Shown here: piece by piece, positions 27,402-36,029 of the stretch | Numbering within the stretch: position 1 is the stretch's first letter | Layout of the letters: every line of letters starts with the position of its first letter | Assembly (NCBI GenBank): GCA_013285425.1 | Contig: CP053447.1 | Span: forward strand, 626,001-690,000 | Reading direction: 5' to 3' | Origin: Ignavibacteriota bacterium | GTDB taxonomy: Bacteria; Bacteroidota; Ignavibacteria; Ignavibacteriales; Ignavibacteriaceae | Length of the DNA stretch: 64,000 bases | Notes under the pieces: generated by a model | Told to the model about the DNA's origin: nothing | Database searches by the model: none | Seen by the model: the letters and a program-made list of their open reading frames with translations, nothing else | Position numbers and translations under genes: made by a program

Positions 27402-28709
27402 ATGGGAAAGCCATATTTTCCAATTGAATCACTCTATAGAATGCCATGGACAATGCCAGATAACGGTATTACTTGGCTTGAACCTACCTCGCAATGTAAT
27501 TTAAACTGTTATGGATGCTACAGGAAGAATATCAAAGATTCACATAAATCCATTGAACAGATTAAACATGAACTGGATTTTTTTCAATCTCAAAGAAAGT
27601 CAGATTGTATCTCAATAGCTGGTGGTGATCCTCTTGTATATCCTAATATTATTGAACTGGTGAAGGAAATAAAATCAAGAGGATTAAAACCGATTATTAA
27701 TACTAATGGAATAGCTCTTACAAAACAGCTGCTTCACGAGCTTAAGAAAGCCGGGGTATTTGGCTTTACATTCCACATAGATTCAAAGCAAGGAAGAGGA
27801 AGAGAAGAAAAATGGCGAAACAAAAATGAAGTTGAGCTTAACGAACTTCGTCTTTATTATGCAGAAATGCTTGCTGCTGAAGGGGGAATCGCCTGTTCAT
27901 TTAATTCTACAATTTACAGTGATACATTACAATATGTCCCTGAACTTGTTGACTGGGCTCAAAAACATATTGATATAGTTGATACGATGGTTTTTATTTT
28001 ATTCAGATATATAACTCCAAACACCCCGTTTGATTTTTATATTGGTGATAGCAAGATCGTCTGGACAGATATTCATTATCATTCAGAATATGAAGAAATT
28101 GTTGATCTTAAATCACCTATGATTGTAGAAAAAATCAGGGAGAAGTTCCCCGATTTTACTCCGTCTGCATTCTTAAACGGAACACATAAAGCTGATGATT
28201 ACAAATGGCTGCTCTCAGAAAGAATCGGAAACAGAGATAAAATTTTCGGATACACTGGTAAGAAGTTTATGGAACTGGTTATGATATCCTATCATTTTAT
28301 GTTTGATAAATATCTGAGTTATGCTTCTCCAAAAACATTACGAATGGGCAGATCAACAATGTTTCTTCTATCTGTTTTTGATAAAGGAGTCAGAAAAGCA
28401 TTAAAAAATTATCTTAAATATCTGGTGGTAAATCCATTGAGATTTTTTAAAAGAGCACATCTGCAGTCAATACTTATTATACAACCTCCTGACTTAATGC
28501 CCAATGGAGATCAGAGTATGTGCGATGGATGTCCTGATATTACTTATTGGAAGGATAAAGATGGAAAAGAAAAACTTGTTTGGTCCTGCAGGCTGGAAGA
28601 ACCTATGAAGTATGGTGATTTTCTTAGGATGGTTCCCAAAAGAGAAAAAGGCACAGAGAAAGAAAAAGAAAATGTTCTACACTACAATTACAATAATTTA
28701 GCGGATTAA
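27402..28709 (+). CDS. radical SAM protein of unknown substrate
   Basis: A 435-residue radical SAM enzyme. The cluster motif is 'CNLNCYGC' (CxxxCxxC) at about residues 33-40, followed by 'SIAGGDPLVYP', the GGE/GGD motif that binds SAM. A second Cys group sits near the C-terminus ('MCDGCPD' and 'VWSCRLEEP'), which could hold an auxiliary cluster. The GAGC site before the ATG is good. It lies between a CopD-like gene and a hemerythrin, inside a nitrogen-oxide respiration region. No substrate can be read from the sequence. Confidence 0.88.
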   Translation: MGKPYFPIESLYRMPWTMPDNGITWLEPTSQCNLNCYGCYRKNIKDSHKSIEQIKHELDFFQSQRKSDCISIAGGDPLVYPNIIELVKEIKSRGLKPIINTNGIALTKQLLHELKKAGVFGFTFHIDSKQGRGREEKWRNKNEVELNELRLYYAEMLAAEGGIACSFNSTIYSDTLQYVPELVDWAQKHIDIVDTMVFILFRYITPNTPFDFYIGDSKIVWTDIHYHSEYEEIVDLKSPMIVEKIREKFPDFTPSAFLNGTHKADDYKWLLSERIGNRDKIFGYTGKKFMELVMISYHFMFDKYLSYASPKTLRMGRSTMFLLSVFDKGVRKALKNYLKYLVVNPLRFFKRAHLQSILIIQPPDLMPNGDQSMCDGCPDITYWKDKDGKEKLVWSCRLEEPMKYGDFLRMVPKREKGTEKEKENVLHYNYNNLAD

Positions 28710-28857
28710 ACTTTTTTCTTATACAGGCGGCTGCTAAAAAATTCCTTTGTTATTTATAATTGAGTAGTAATATATGTGTTTTCAGGATACTCACTTTAAT
28801 GTGTTTAATAGTTATATTAAAACGTATTATTTCAGAAATATAGGCTAAATAATTATT

Positions 28858-29508
28858 ATGGACTCAGATAAATTAAAAAACAATGACCCAATTAAACGCT
28901 TTGTAGAAAAAGACACCGGCAGTGAAGAGCTTTCGCCAATGGATCCGCCCGATGCTTATGATCCACAAAATATTGAATCTGTTCCTTATGAAAATATGCA
29001 TCCGTTTCTTCAGAAATTAATGGATGAACATAAAGCATTTTCAGAAGTTTTGAACAAGTTTGAAGAAGCATTATTTAATTGGAAAAACAATAACTGGATT
29101 TTTAATGATGAGATTAACAAAGGGTTAAAACAATTTTTTACTTTTTTTGATGAGAAAGTTCCGATTCATAACTCTAAAGAAGAAAAAAAATTATTTCCGC
29201 TTCTGCATAATAAACTGATTGAGACTGGAGAACACAACTCCGCTGATACATCTATTACCGGTATTAATGTAATGGAAGATGAACACATAAAGGTTGCACA
29301 GGTTGCTGCTATCGTTTTTAATTTTCTTGGTTTAGCTGCACGGCTTCCGGACCAACGCTCAAGAGAAATTACTTATCAGTCTGTATTTAATCAGGGAATG
29401 GCAATAATTGAAACGATGAAATTGCATATCTTTAGAGAAGAAAATATTTTATTCACACAAGCTATGCAGTATTTTACTGAACAAGAATTCAATAGCCTGA
29501 TCGATTAG
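28858..29508 (+). CDS. hemerythrin-like HHE-domain protein
   Basis: A 216-residue protein with a four-helix hemerythrin domain after a disordered, acidic N-terminus of about 40 residues. The diiron ligands can be seen in 'MDEHKAF', 'VPIHNSKEEKKLFP', 'MEDEHIKV' and 'MKLHIFREENILF'. This H...HxxxE...H...HxxxE pattern is that of non-heme diiron HHE proteins, including NO- and stress-related ones such as YtfE/RIC. Near nar, nos and nrf genes, a role in NO or oxygen binding or Fe-S repair is plausible but inferred. Confidence 0.88.
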   Translation: MDSDKLKNNDPIKRFVEKDTGSEELSPMDPPDAYDPQNIESVPYENMHPFLQKLMDEHKAFSEVLNKFEEALFNWKNNNWIFNDEINKGLKQFFTFFDEKVPIHNSKEEKKLFPLLHNKLIETGEHNSADTSITGINVMEDEHIKVAQVAAIVFNFLGLAARLPDQRSREITYQSVFNQGMAIIETMKLHIFREENILFTQAMQYFTEQEFNSLID

Positions 29509-29516
29509 AAAAAAAA

Positions 29517-30593
29517 TTGACTGAAGTTAAAATTCAAGCACAATCAGAAAACCTGTATAAGGAATCATTTCTTTCTTTATCAAAAGCAGGAAGGATTACA
29601 GCACTTTGGGCATTAAGCGAATCAACTCTGGGAGGATTGCTTCATGCGTTAAAACTACCTTTCAGAGGTATGATTATATCAAGTGCTGCAATCATTCTTA
29701 TTGGAATGATTGCAAAATTTTCTGATAAACGCGGACAGATAATTAAATCCACACTTGTTGTGATTTTTATTAAAGCAGCTATTAGTCCGCACAGCCCTGC
29801 AACCGCTTATCTTTCAGTTTTAATTCAGGGTATAATCGGGGAGTTTTTATTCTTTTCTAAAAGATTCACTTTAATCTCTTCACTGATATTCGGGATAGTT
29901 ATCTCATTACTTAACGGATTCCAAAGGGTTTTGGTTTTAACACTGATTTACGGCAACACATTGTGGAAAAGTATAGACCATCTATTAAATTATATTGCCA
30001 AAGACTGGCTTTTTATCCCAATCGATAATCAAATTAAGTTTAGTCTGTTATTAATTATTTTGTATGTAGGAATGCATTTACTGATTGGTATTACTGCTGG
30101 GATATTTGCATATACAATTCCAAAATCAGTTGAAAAAAAACTCGCTGAACCAGCTTTATTTATTCCCATTATTAATGCAGATTCAGAGGAACAGAAAATC
30201 AAAAAAGCTAAAAAAAGGAAATGGCTAAAACCATCAGCAATAGCAATAATACTAATTGCATCAGCAGTGGTTATCCTTAATTACTTTTATCCTTTATCTG
30301 ATAAAATGTTTGTGAATGATATTATAATTATGATAGTCAGATCGATACTGATTATGTCATTATGGTTTTTTGTATTTGCACCAAGAGTTAAGAATTATAT
30401 TAAAAAGTTTTTCTATAACAGACAGAATAAATACGCAAAGGATATTAATCTGTATTTAACTTCAATTCCAACCTTAAAAGGATTGATTGCAGCCAGTTGG
30501 AAAAGCAGTTCAAGTTATAAAGGAGTAAAAAAGCTTAATCAGTTTATTATTACTTCATTGGTTTATCTTCTTCAGGACTATAAATCCAATTGA
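29517..30593 (+). CDS. polytopic membrane protein, possibly transporter S-component-like
   Basis: A 358-residue protein with about six to seven membrane segments, a basic middle loop ('KIKKAKKRKW') and a soluble C-terminal part. The frame starts at TTG 29517, eight bases after the hemerythrin stop; the next ATG would remove the first helix. The first part ('ALSESTLGGLLHALKLPFRG') is reminiscent of ECF transporter substrate-binding components, but this is weak. It lies between hemerythrin and mobA, so a link with molybdenum or metal supply is possible. I do not recognise the family. Confidence 0.6.
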   Translation: MTEVKIQAQSENLYKESFLSLSKAGRITALWALSESTLGGLLHALKLPFRGMIISSAAIILIGMIAKFSDKRGQIIKSTLVVIFIKAAISPHSPATAYLSVLIQGIIGEFLFFSKRFTLISSLIFGIVISLLNGFQRVLVLTLIYGNTLWKSIDHLLNYIAKDWLFIPIDNQIKFSLLLIILYVGMHLLIGITAGIFAYTIPKSVEKKLAEPALFIPIINADSEEQKIKKAKKRKWLKPSAIAIILIASAVVILNYFYPLSDKMFVNDIIIMIVRSILIMSLWFFVFAPRVKNYIKKFFYNRQNKYAKDINLYLTSIPTLKGLIAASWKSSSSYKGVKKLNQFIITSLVYLLQDYKSN

Positions 30594-30628
30594 TTCTAAA
30601 AATATTTAATAAATATGGCTTATAAGAA

Positions 30629-31258
30629 ATGTATGATGATATAACTGGAATAATTCTTTCAGGTGGCAAAAGCAAAAGAATGGGCGTTAATAAAGCTATG
30701 TTAAAGATCGGGAATGAAATGCTGATAGAAAGAACCTGTAATTTGATGTCAGGTTTATTCAGAAAAGTCCTGCTGATTACAAATACTCCGGAAGAATATA
30801 GATTTCTGAGATTAGAAACTTTTGAAGATATTTATAAAAATGTTGGTCCCCTTGCAGGCATACATTCAGGATTATTCCATTCATTAACAGACAAGAGCTT
30901 TTTTATCGCTTGTGATATGCCGTTTGTAAATAAAGAACTAATTGAATTTATTATTGATTATAAAACGGATAAACTTATCACAATTCCCAAAGCTGAGGGA
31001 GGTACCCAGCAGTTATGCGGAGTATTTTCAAAAAGTATCTTGAATGACATTGAAAGAATTATTAAAGAAAATTTGAAAATCAATAGTGAACAAGAGTTTA
31101 GAAAAAATATCAGTTTTAAAGTTCAGCTTCTGTTTCAAAACATAAATACTGAGATAATAGATATTGAAGCTAAATTTGATAAATACAAAAAAGGGATGTT
31201 CTTTAATGTAAATCAGAAAGAAGATTTAGAGGAAGCCGTAAAAAGACTTAACGGATGA
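30629..31258 (+). CDS. mobA: molybdenum cofactor guanylyltransferase
   Basis: Attaches GMP to molybdopterin to form the guanine-dinucleotide cofactor needed by NarG. The 209-residue protein has 'GIILSGGKSKRMG' (residues 7-19), the LAGGxSxRMG nucleotide-binding motif, 'NVGPLAGIHSGL' and 'IACDMPFV', all typical of MobA. The Lys of 'NKAML' follows the first motif as expected. It fits the nearby nitrate reductase operon. Confidence 0.93.
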   Translation: MYDDITGIILSGGKSKRMGVNKAMLKIGNEMLIERTCNLMSGLFRKVLLITNTPEEYRFLRLETFEDIYKNVGPLAGIHSGLFHSLTDKSFFIACDMPFVNKELIEFIIDYKTDKLITIPKAEGGTQQLCGVFSKSILNDIERIIKENLKINSEQEFRKNISFKVQLLFQNINTEIIDIEAKFDKYKKGMFFNVNQKEDLEEAVKRLNG

Positions 31259-31425
31259 ACAAGCCTCCGGTTCTTTTGAGATGACGAAGTATTTTATTTC
31301 ACATTAAGATGTAAATATCTTTATCTGTTACTCGGGCAAACAGGTTGATATAGTTTGATAGTAAGAAAAATATTGATCGTTCGTTTCTTAATTTGAATTG
31401 ATGTCCAAAGTAAGAATCAATCAAG

Positions 31426-31863
31426 TTACTCTTTAGTTTTATTTCCTAGTTTCTTTTTCTTAAATCGCCAGTCCAAACTCAATGAACCAGAACCAAAAAT
31501 AAAATAAATTAAAAGCAGAACTAGAACAAGAACAGATAATTCCAGCGACTGTCCGACCGAAAGCAACCCCTGTTTAAGATGAATAAGAAATACTGCACCA
31601 AAAAGAATTGGAATCTGAATAAATGCAGCTAACCGGGTAAGAAAACCAATAGCCAATAAAAGTCCGCCAGCAATATGAGCAATTGTTATGTACGAATACC
31701 ACCAATATATTCTTTCTTCACCGGCAAGGCGGGTAATAGTATCAGGGTCAGAAAAAAGCAAAATACCTCTTACAAAGAGTGCAGTGCCCAAAAAAATTCT
31801 TATAAGAGAATAAGCAAGTGAACTATTATTATCTAAAATTGACCAAAAGTTTTCAGATTTCAT
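31426..31863 (-). CDS. DoxX-family membrane protein
   Basis: A 145-residue protein with four membrane segments. 'LIRIFLGTALFVRGILLF' and 'HIAGGLLLAIGFLTRLAAFIQ' are the typical first and second family blocks. DoxX-like proteins accompany redox systems, but most have no known activity. It is the second gene after a membrane cytochrome c on the minus strand (56 bp gap), probably cotranscribed with it. Confidence 0.88.
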   Translation of the reverse strand: MKSENFWSILDNNSSLAYSLIRIFLGTALFVRGILLFSDPDTITRLAGEERIYWWYSYITIAHIAGGLLLAIGFLTRLAAFIQIPILFGAVFLIHLKQGLLSVGQSLELSVLVLVLLLIYFIFGSGSLSLDWRFKKKKLGNKTKE

Positions 31864-31919
31864 CAGCTATCCTTTAAGGTTTATTAAATATTTATAAACA
31901 GTAACAAAGCGGACTAAAT

Positions 31920-33194
31920 TTATTTTTTATTATTAATATCTTCCTGTACTTTTGTCAGAAGATATTCAGCAACTGCCTTCGCTTCATCAGGTTTTAATCC
32001 GGGATTCGGCATAGGGGGATATTCTTCATTAACCCGAACCGGATTTCGAATAAACGAAATTAGCTGGTTTTCTTTATTAAAATATTTTGGGATTACTTCA
32101 TCGTGAGGCGGACCAACTAATTTTCTATCAAAAAGATGACACGGAGCGCATCGCACTGCATAAATTTCTTCTGCATTAATTACAGTTGATTTATCATCAC
32201 CCTTTAATGCTGCCAGATAAGTATCATATTCAGTATTGAGTTTTACAAAATTAGATTGGTTAGCACCATAAATAATCATCTGATTATTTAAACCATAAGT
32301 AAGTAAAAAGAGTATAAGTGCAGCTATCAAATAAGCGGCAATAGTTTTATTAATTTTTTTGTAGAGCAGATAAAAAAGATGATAACCAATAAATAGAAAG
32401 ATCAGACCAAGGGTTAAGTAAAGGAAATATCCTGCAGTCAGATAAATATCAGGCATCATCATCATATCCATAATAATAAATAAAGGAATCAAACCGGCAG
32501 ATGTAAAAGCAATATTTAAAATAAATTTTTTTGCTATTTCAGTGTATTCCTCATCATCTTCTTTCTGTGTGTTCTTAATATTGAAAATACCAAAGGTAAG
32601 ATATGCACCAGTAATAACAAGAGAGATCAGTAATAAAAGTACAAACCTGATCAAAACAACTGAAGTGAACAAATATCCAATTGCAGTCGTTGTTTGTGTT
32701 GACTCAATAAATACTGAATTTGTAAGTGCTGCTATAAATAACCACAAAGAGAAAAACAGACTTATTGAACCAATCAGACCGGAATAAATTTCTGATTGCT
32801 TAAAATCATCTAATGAATTTTTGTAACTGTAAACTAAAAGCAAACCAATAAGCGAAAATATCAATGAGTAAACAAGATATTCTTGAACAGAAGTATTTTG
32901 AGACTGAAACAATTGAGAAAAAATGATAATCATCGTGATAATTGGGATAACACAAAATGCTATGCCGGTTGTTTTATTAAATAAAACGATATCCATAATT
33001 TCTTTAGAGAGACGTCTGTAATTTGCATCCAGACTTTTGCTTACATTCTTTTTTAAATAGAATGATAAAACAGTACCCCATAGAGCAAAACTGCTGAACA
33101 AAACGAAAAGAAAAATCATTATTAACAGCATATAACCTAAAAGTTCAATATGCTCAAATGACTGTGGTAATGCAAGTTTATTAAGCCAATCCAT
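31920..33194 (-). CDS. eight-helix membrane protein with C-terminal cytochrome c domain
   Basis: A 424-residue protein with about eight membrane segments (to residue 310), then a periplasmic monoheme domain with CAPCH at 349-353 and the axial Met in 'YPPMPNPGL'. The membrane part has several His residues ('FEHIELLGYM' and 'GYHLFYLLYK') that might bind heme b. I do not recognise the membrane part as a known oxidase or quinol dehydrogenase. It is divergent from the second Rrf2 gene and shares its upstream region. A quinol-to-cytochrome c or terminal electron-transfer role is inferred. Confidence 0.7.
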   Translation of the reverse strand: MDWLNKLALPQSFEHIELLGYMLLIMIFLFVLFSSFALWGTVLSFYLKKNVSKSLDANYRRLSKEIMDIVLFNKTTGIAFCVIPIITMIIIFSQLFQSQNTSVQEYLVYSLIFSLIGLLLVYSYKNSLDDFKQSEIYSGLIGSISLFFSLWLFIAALTNSVFIESTQTTTAIGYLFTSVVLIRFVLLLLISLVITGAYLTFGIFNIKNTQKEDDEEYTEIAKKFILNIAFTSAGLIPLFIIMDMMMMPDIYLTAGYFLYLTLGLIFLFIGYHLFYLLYKKINKTIAAYLIAALILFLLTYGLNNQMIIYGANQSNFVKLNTEYDTYLAALKGDDKSTVINAEEIYAVRCAPCHLFDRKLVGPPHDEVIPKYFNKENQLISFIRNPVRVNEEYPPMPNPGLKPDEAKAVAEYLLTKVQEDINNKK

Positions 33195-33401
33195 TGGTAA
33201 AAATTTTTTAGTTTGAAAATAAATTTATAAATGATTTTGATTACAGAGTTAAGACGGCTGTATCAAAATAAATATAAAAGATAATTAATTAATCATAATC
33301 AGATATTAAAGTCGTATTTAAGATAGCACTATAATTTATTTCTGTCAACGGTATATCTTACTAAAAAATAAAGATAATTAAGACCAATTAGTATAATCTT
33401 T

Positions 33402-33454
33402 CTTGCTTATCCAACATAACTTTTTTATTTTTAATCAGACAAAAATATCTGATT
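33402..33454 (+). promoter_or_regulatory. predicted promoter with overlapping palindromic operator before Rrf2-NapH
   Basis: CTTG (33402-33405) and TATTTTTA (33426-33433) are 20 bases apart and fit the Bacteroidota -33/-7 consensus. A perfect palindrome, AATCAGA (33433-33439), 8 bases, TCTGATT (33448-33454), overlaps the expected transcription start and lies 13 bases before the ATG. Layout and sequence match the nos operator at 6765. No plus-strand gene lies upstream, so a terminator is a poor explanation here. Confidence 0.6.
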
Positions 33455-33467
33455 TTTTAGTTTTTAT

Positions 33468-33899
33468 ATGACGGTTTTGTTTTCTAAAAAATGTGAATAT
33501 GGTTTGCAGGCTATTTTATTTATGGCGGCTCTGGAAGAAGATCGTATTTGCTCTGCCGAGGAAATCTCAAATAAATTAAACATCCCTAAAGAATTCACCT
33601 CTAAGATTTTACAAAGTTTAACAGCAAGCGGATTAATTGAATCGAAAAAAGGGAAGACCGGCGGTTTCAGACTTGCAATCCATCCTTCAAAAATAAAATT
33701 AATTGATATTGTTGAAGCGATTGATGGACTTGAGAGTTTTAATTCCTGTGTGCTTGGATTTTCCAATTGCTCACCGAAAAATCCCTGTCCTGTTCACAAG
33801 GAATGGGGAGAGCTAAGAAACAAAGCCTATGAAATGTTAAGCTCAGAAACGATAGATAAATTCAAAGAAAAAACATTAAATAAAATCAGTGTTCTTTAA
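33468..33899 (+). CDS. Rrf2-family Fe-S transcriptional regulator (nrf-linked paralogue)
   Basis: A 143-residue winged-helix regulator. It is a clear paralogue of the protein at 13161: both begin '..FSKKCEYGLQA', and cysteines are at 94, 101 and 107 in both (CX6CX5C, 'CVLGFSNCSPKNPC'). The recognition region is 'EEISNKLNIPKEFTSKIL'. Twenty-five bases separate it from the NapH-like gene, so it heads that operon. The palindrome over its own start suggests autoregulation. Confidence 0.9.
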   Translation: MTVLFSKKCEYGLQAILFMAALEEDRICSAEEISNKLNIPKEFTSKILQSLTASGLIESKKGKTGGFRLAIHPSKIKLIDIVEAIDGLESFNSCVLGFSNCSPKNPCPVHKEWGELRNKAYEMLSSETIDKFKEKTLNKISVL

Positions 33900-33924
33900 G
33901 AAGTATTTTTTAAGATAAATTGAG

Positions 33925-35046
33925 TTGATAAAAGTGGATAAGACAAAAGTAAAATTGAAGAAAGCGAAAATAATCCGAAATGATGAAAAGGGGATTCAGA
34001 AAACAAGATTTATTATTCAATCTTTATTTGCAGCACTGTGTATCTGGATTGGAGTTGAATTCTATTTGTTTACACAGTATCTGGAAACGAATGGTGCGGC
34101 AGCATTTTATTCCAGACCACCGGGAGTTGATGGATTTCTTCCCATAAGTTCTTTTATGAGTTTTTATTTGTTCTTAAAGACCGGAATAATACATAATGCT
34201 CATCCGGCGGGATTTTTTATTTTTTTTGCAGTCATTTTAATTTCACTAGTCTTTGGCAAATCATTCTGCAGCTGGTTTTGTCCGATAGGATTTATTTCTG
34301 AGCTTATTGGCGATTTTGGAGAAAAGATTTTTAAACGGAGATTAAAACTTCCCAAATGGCTGGACTATCCTTTAAGAAGTTTAAAATATTTATTGTTAGG
34401 CTTTCTTGTTTACTCGGTTGTTTTTGTAATGACTGAAGCTGCTTTAAAAGCTTTCCTTGACAGCTCATATAATTTAGTCTCCGATGTTAAGATGTATTAT
34501 TTCTTTGCAGATATATCTCAGACTTCTTTGATAGTGATATCTGTGTTGTTTCTACTTTCAATATTCATTAGAAATTTTTGGTGCAGATTTCTTTGTCCTT
34601 ACGGAGCTTTACTTGGGATCTTATCATTGTTAAGTCCAAATAAGATTCAAAGGAATGTTAAAAGTTGTATTGACTGTGGACTTTGCAACAAAGCCTGTCC
34701 ATCATTTATTAAAGTTGATAGTGTTAAAACTGTTATATCAGATGAATGTTCAACCTGTCTTAATTGTGTTGATGTTTGTCCGGTAAAAGATACTTTAGAG
34801 TTGAAAACAATTTTTCCGGGAAAGAAAAGAATAAGCAAGAGAACTGTAGCAATTGGTATTGTTTCAGTTTTTATGATAGTTACCGGATATGCAATGTTAA
34901 CCGGCAACTGGCAAAATAGTATTACTAAAGAAGAATATCTGAAGCACTATAAAATAATGAACAGTTATGGTCATCCTACTGGAACAAGAGAATTTAAGCA
35001 ACTCAATAAAGATGTTGAGATACAAGAGAAAAATTTAGGGAGATAA
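33925..35046 (+). CDS. NapH/NosH-like membrane polyferredoxin
   Basis: A 373-residue membrane protein with four to five segments. Two cytoplasmic loop motifs, 'CSWFCPIG' and 'CRFLCPYG', are those of the NapH/NosR C-terminal family. They are followed by two 4Fe-4S motifs, 'CIDCGLCNKACP' and 'CSTCLNCVDVCP', and one last membrane helix. Such proteins oxidise quinol and pass electrons to periplasmic cytochromes of Nap, Nos or Nrf systems. The start is uncertain: TTG 33925 gives the longest frame and GTG 33934 is also possible; no ATG fits. Confidence 0.88.
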   Translation: MIKVDKTKVKLKKAKIIRNDEKGIQKTRFIIQSLFAALCIWIGVEFYLFTQYLETNGAAAFYSRPPGVDGFLPISSFMSFYLFLKTGIIHNAHPAGFFIFFAVILISLVFGKSFCSWFCPIGFISELIGDFGEKIFKRRLKLPKWLDYPLRSLKYLLLGFLVYSVVFVMTEAALKAFLDSSYNLVSDVKMYYFFADISQTSLIVISVLFLLSIFIRNFWCRFLCPYGALLGILSLLSPNKIQRNVKSCIDCGLCNKACPSFIKVDSVKTVISDECSTCLNCVDVCPVKDTLELKTIFPGKKRISKRTVAIGIVSVFMIVTGYAMLTGNWQNSITKEEYLKHYKIMNSYGHPTGTREFKQLNKDVEIQEKNLGR

Positions 35047-35411
35047 AATCTTTCTAATCAGGTATCAGATATAATTGGCTATTGATTTTGTGCTTTAATT
35101 AAATTGTAATTTGAATTGCTGTTTTGATAATTAAAAAAAGAAAATTCTAAAGATGACCGGTTGTTGCTGAAATTCTTTCAGGGGCTAAAGATTTAGAAAA
35201 ACAGTATATTTGCATTAGCTGATAAAAATAATTTTTTATCTAAATTTATACTTTGATTGCCTGCCTTTGTCTTACATTAGACAAAGAGAAAAAATTTAAG
35301 TATGAGAGTTTTAATGTTGCTTAGTTAAGAGGAGTTTGTTTTAAAAACAAATAGTAAGCAAAACAATTCCACAAAAAAATCAAAACAAAATAAAACAAAT
35401 TTCATACACCT
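35047..35411. other. intergenic region upstream of nrfHA
   Basis: About 365 bp with signs of a separate nrf promoter. TATATTTG (35205-35212) matches the -7 consensus TAnnTTTG exactly. A palindrome, TTTGTTTT-A-AAAACAAA (35335-35351), lies 60 bases before the nrfH start and may bind a regulator. No open frame is supported and no clear ribosome binding site precedes nrfH. Confidence 0.45.
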
Positions 35412-36002
35412 ATGAAAAAAGTTATAGATAAAATCAAACCGCCTCCCAAATGGAAGATACCTGTTTTATTCAGTCTTGGAATAATAACCGGACTATTTTT
35501 CTTTATATTACATGCTGCCAGAGCAACATCATATCTTTCGGATAAACCAGAAGCCTGTGTAAACTGCCATGTAATGACACCGCAATTTGCAACCTGGGAA
35601 AGAAGTAATCATGGTAGATTTACTGTTTGCAACGATTGTCATGTTCCTCAGGATAATATTATTAAAAAGTATTACTTTAAGGCAACTGATGGATTAAGAC
35701 ACTCGTATATGTTTACTTTCAGACTTGAGCCTCAGGTTATCAGAATACACGAAGCAGGAAGAAATGCAGTTCAGCAAAACTGCATTCGCTGTCATATAGA
35801 AACAATTCACCCGATATCCGTAAGAGCAATAAGCAATCAGAAAATACAGGAAGAAGGTGATGGATATTGCTGGGATTGTCACCGGGAAGTACCACACGGA
35901 AGAGTTAACAGTTTATCATCAACTCCTTATGCAAGAGTGCCTGTTTTAACATCACCGGTACCGGAGTGGATAGAAAAAAGTTTAGGAATAAAAAAGAATT
36001 AA
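35412..36002 (+). CDS. nrfH: NrfH tetraheme quinol dehydrogenase subunit
   Basis: A 196-residue membrane-anchored NapC/NirT-type cytochrome. One N-terminal helix (about 16-36) is followed by four heme sites: CVNCH, CNDCH, CIRCH and CWDCH. It oxidises menaquinol and feeds NrfA on the periplasmic side. 'CVNCHVMTPQFATWERSNH' is the family block around heme 1, with the Met ligand. It lies 27 bp before nrfA. Confidence 0.95.
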   Translation: MKKVIDKIKPPPKWKIPVLFSLGIITGLFFFILHAARATSYLSDKPEACVNCHVMTPQFATWERSNHGRFTVCNDCHVPQDNIIKKYYFKATDGLRHSYMFTFRLEPQVIRIHEAGRNAVQQNCIRCHIETIHPISVRAISNQKIQEEGDGYCWDCHREVPHGRVNSLSSTPYARVPVLTSPVPEWIEKSLGIKKN

Positions 36003-36029
36003 TTAATAATAAATCAATCAGGATAAGTT

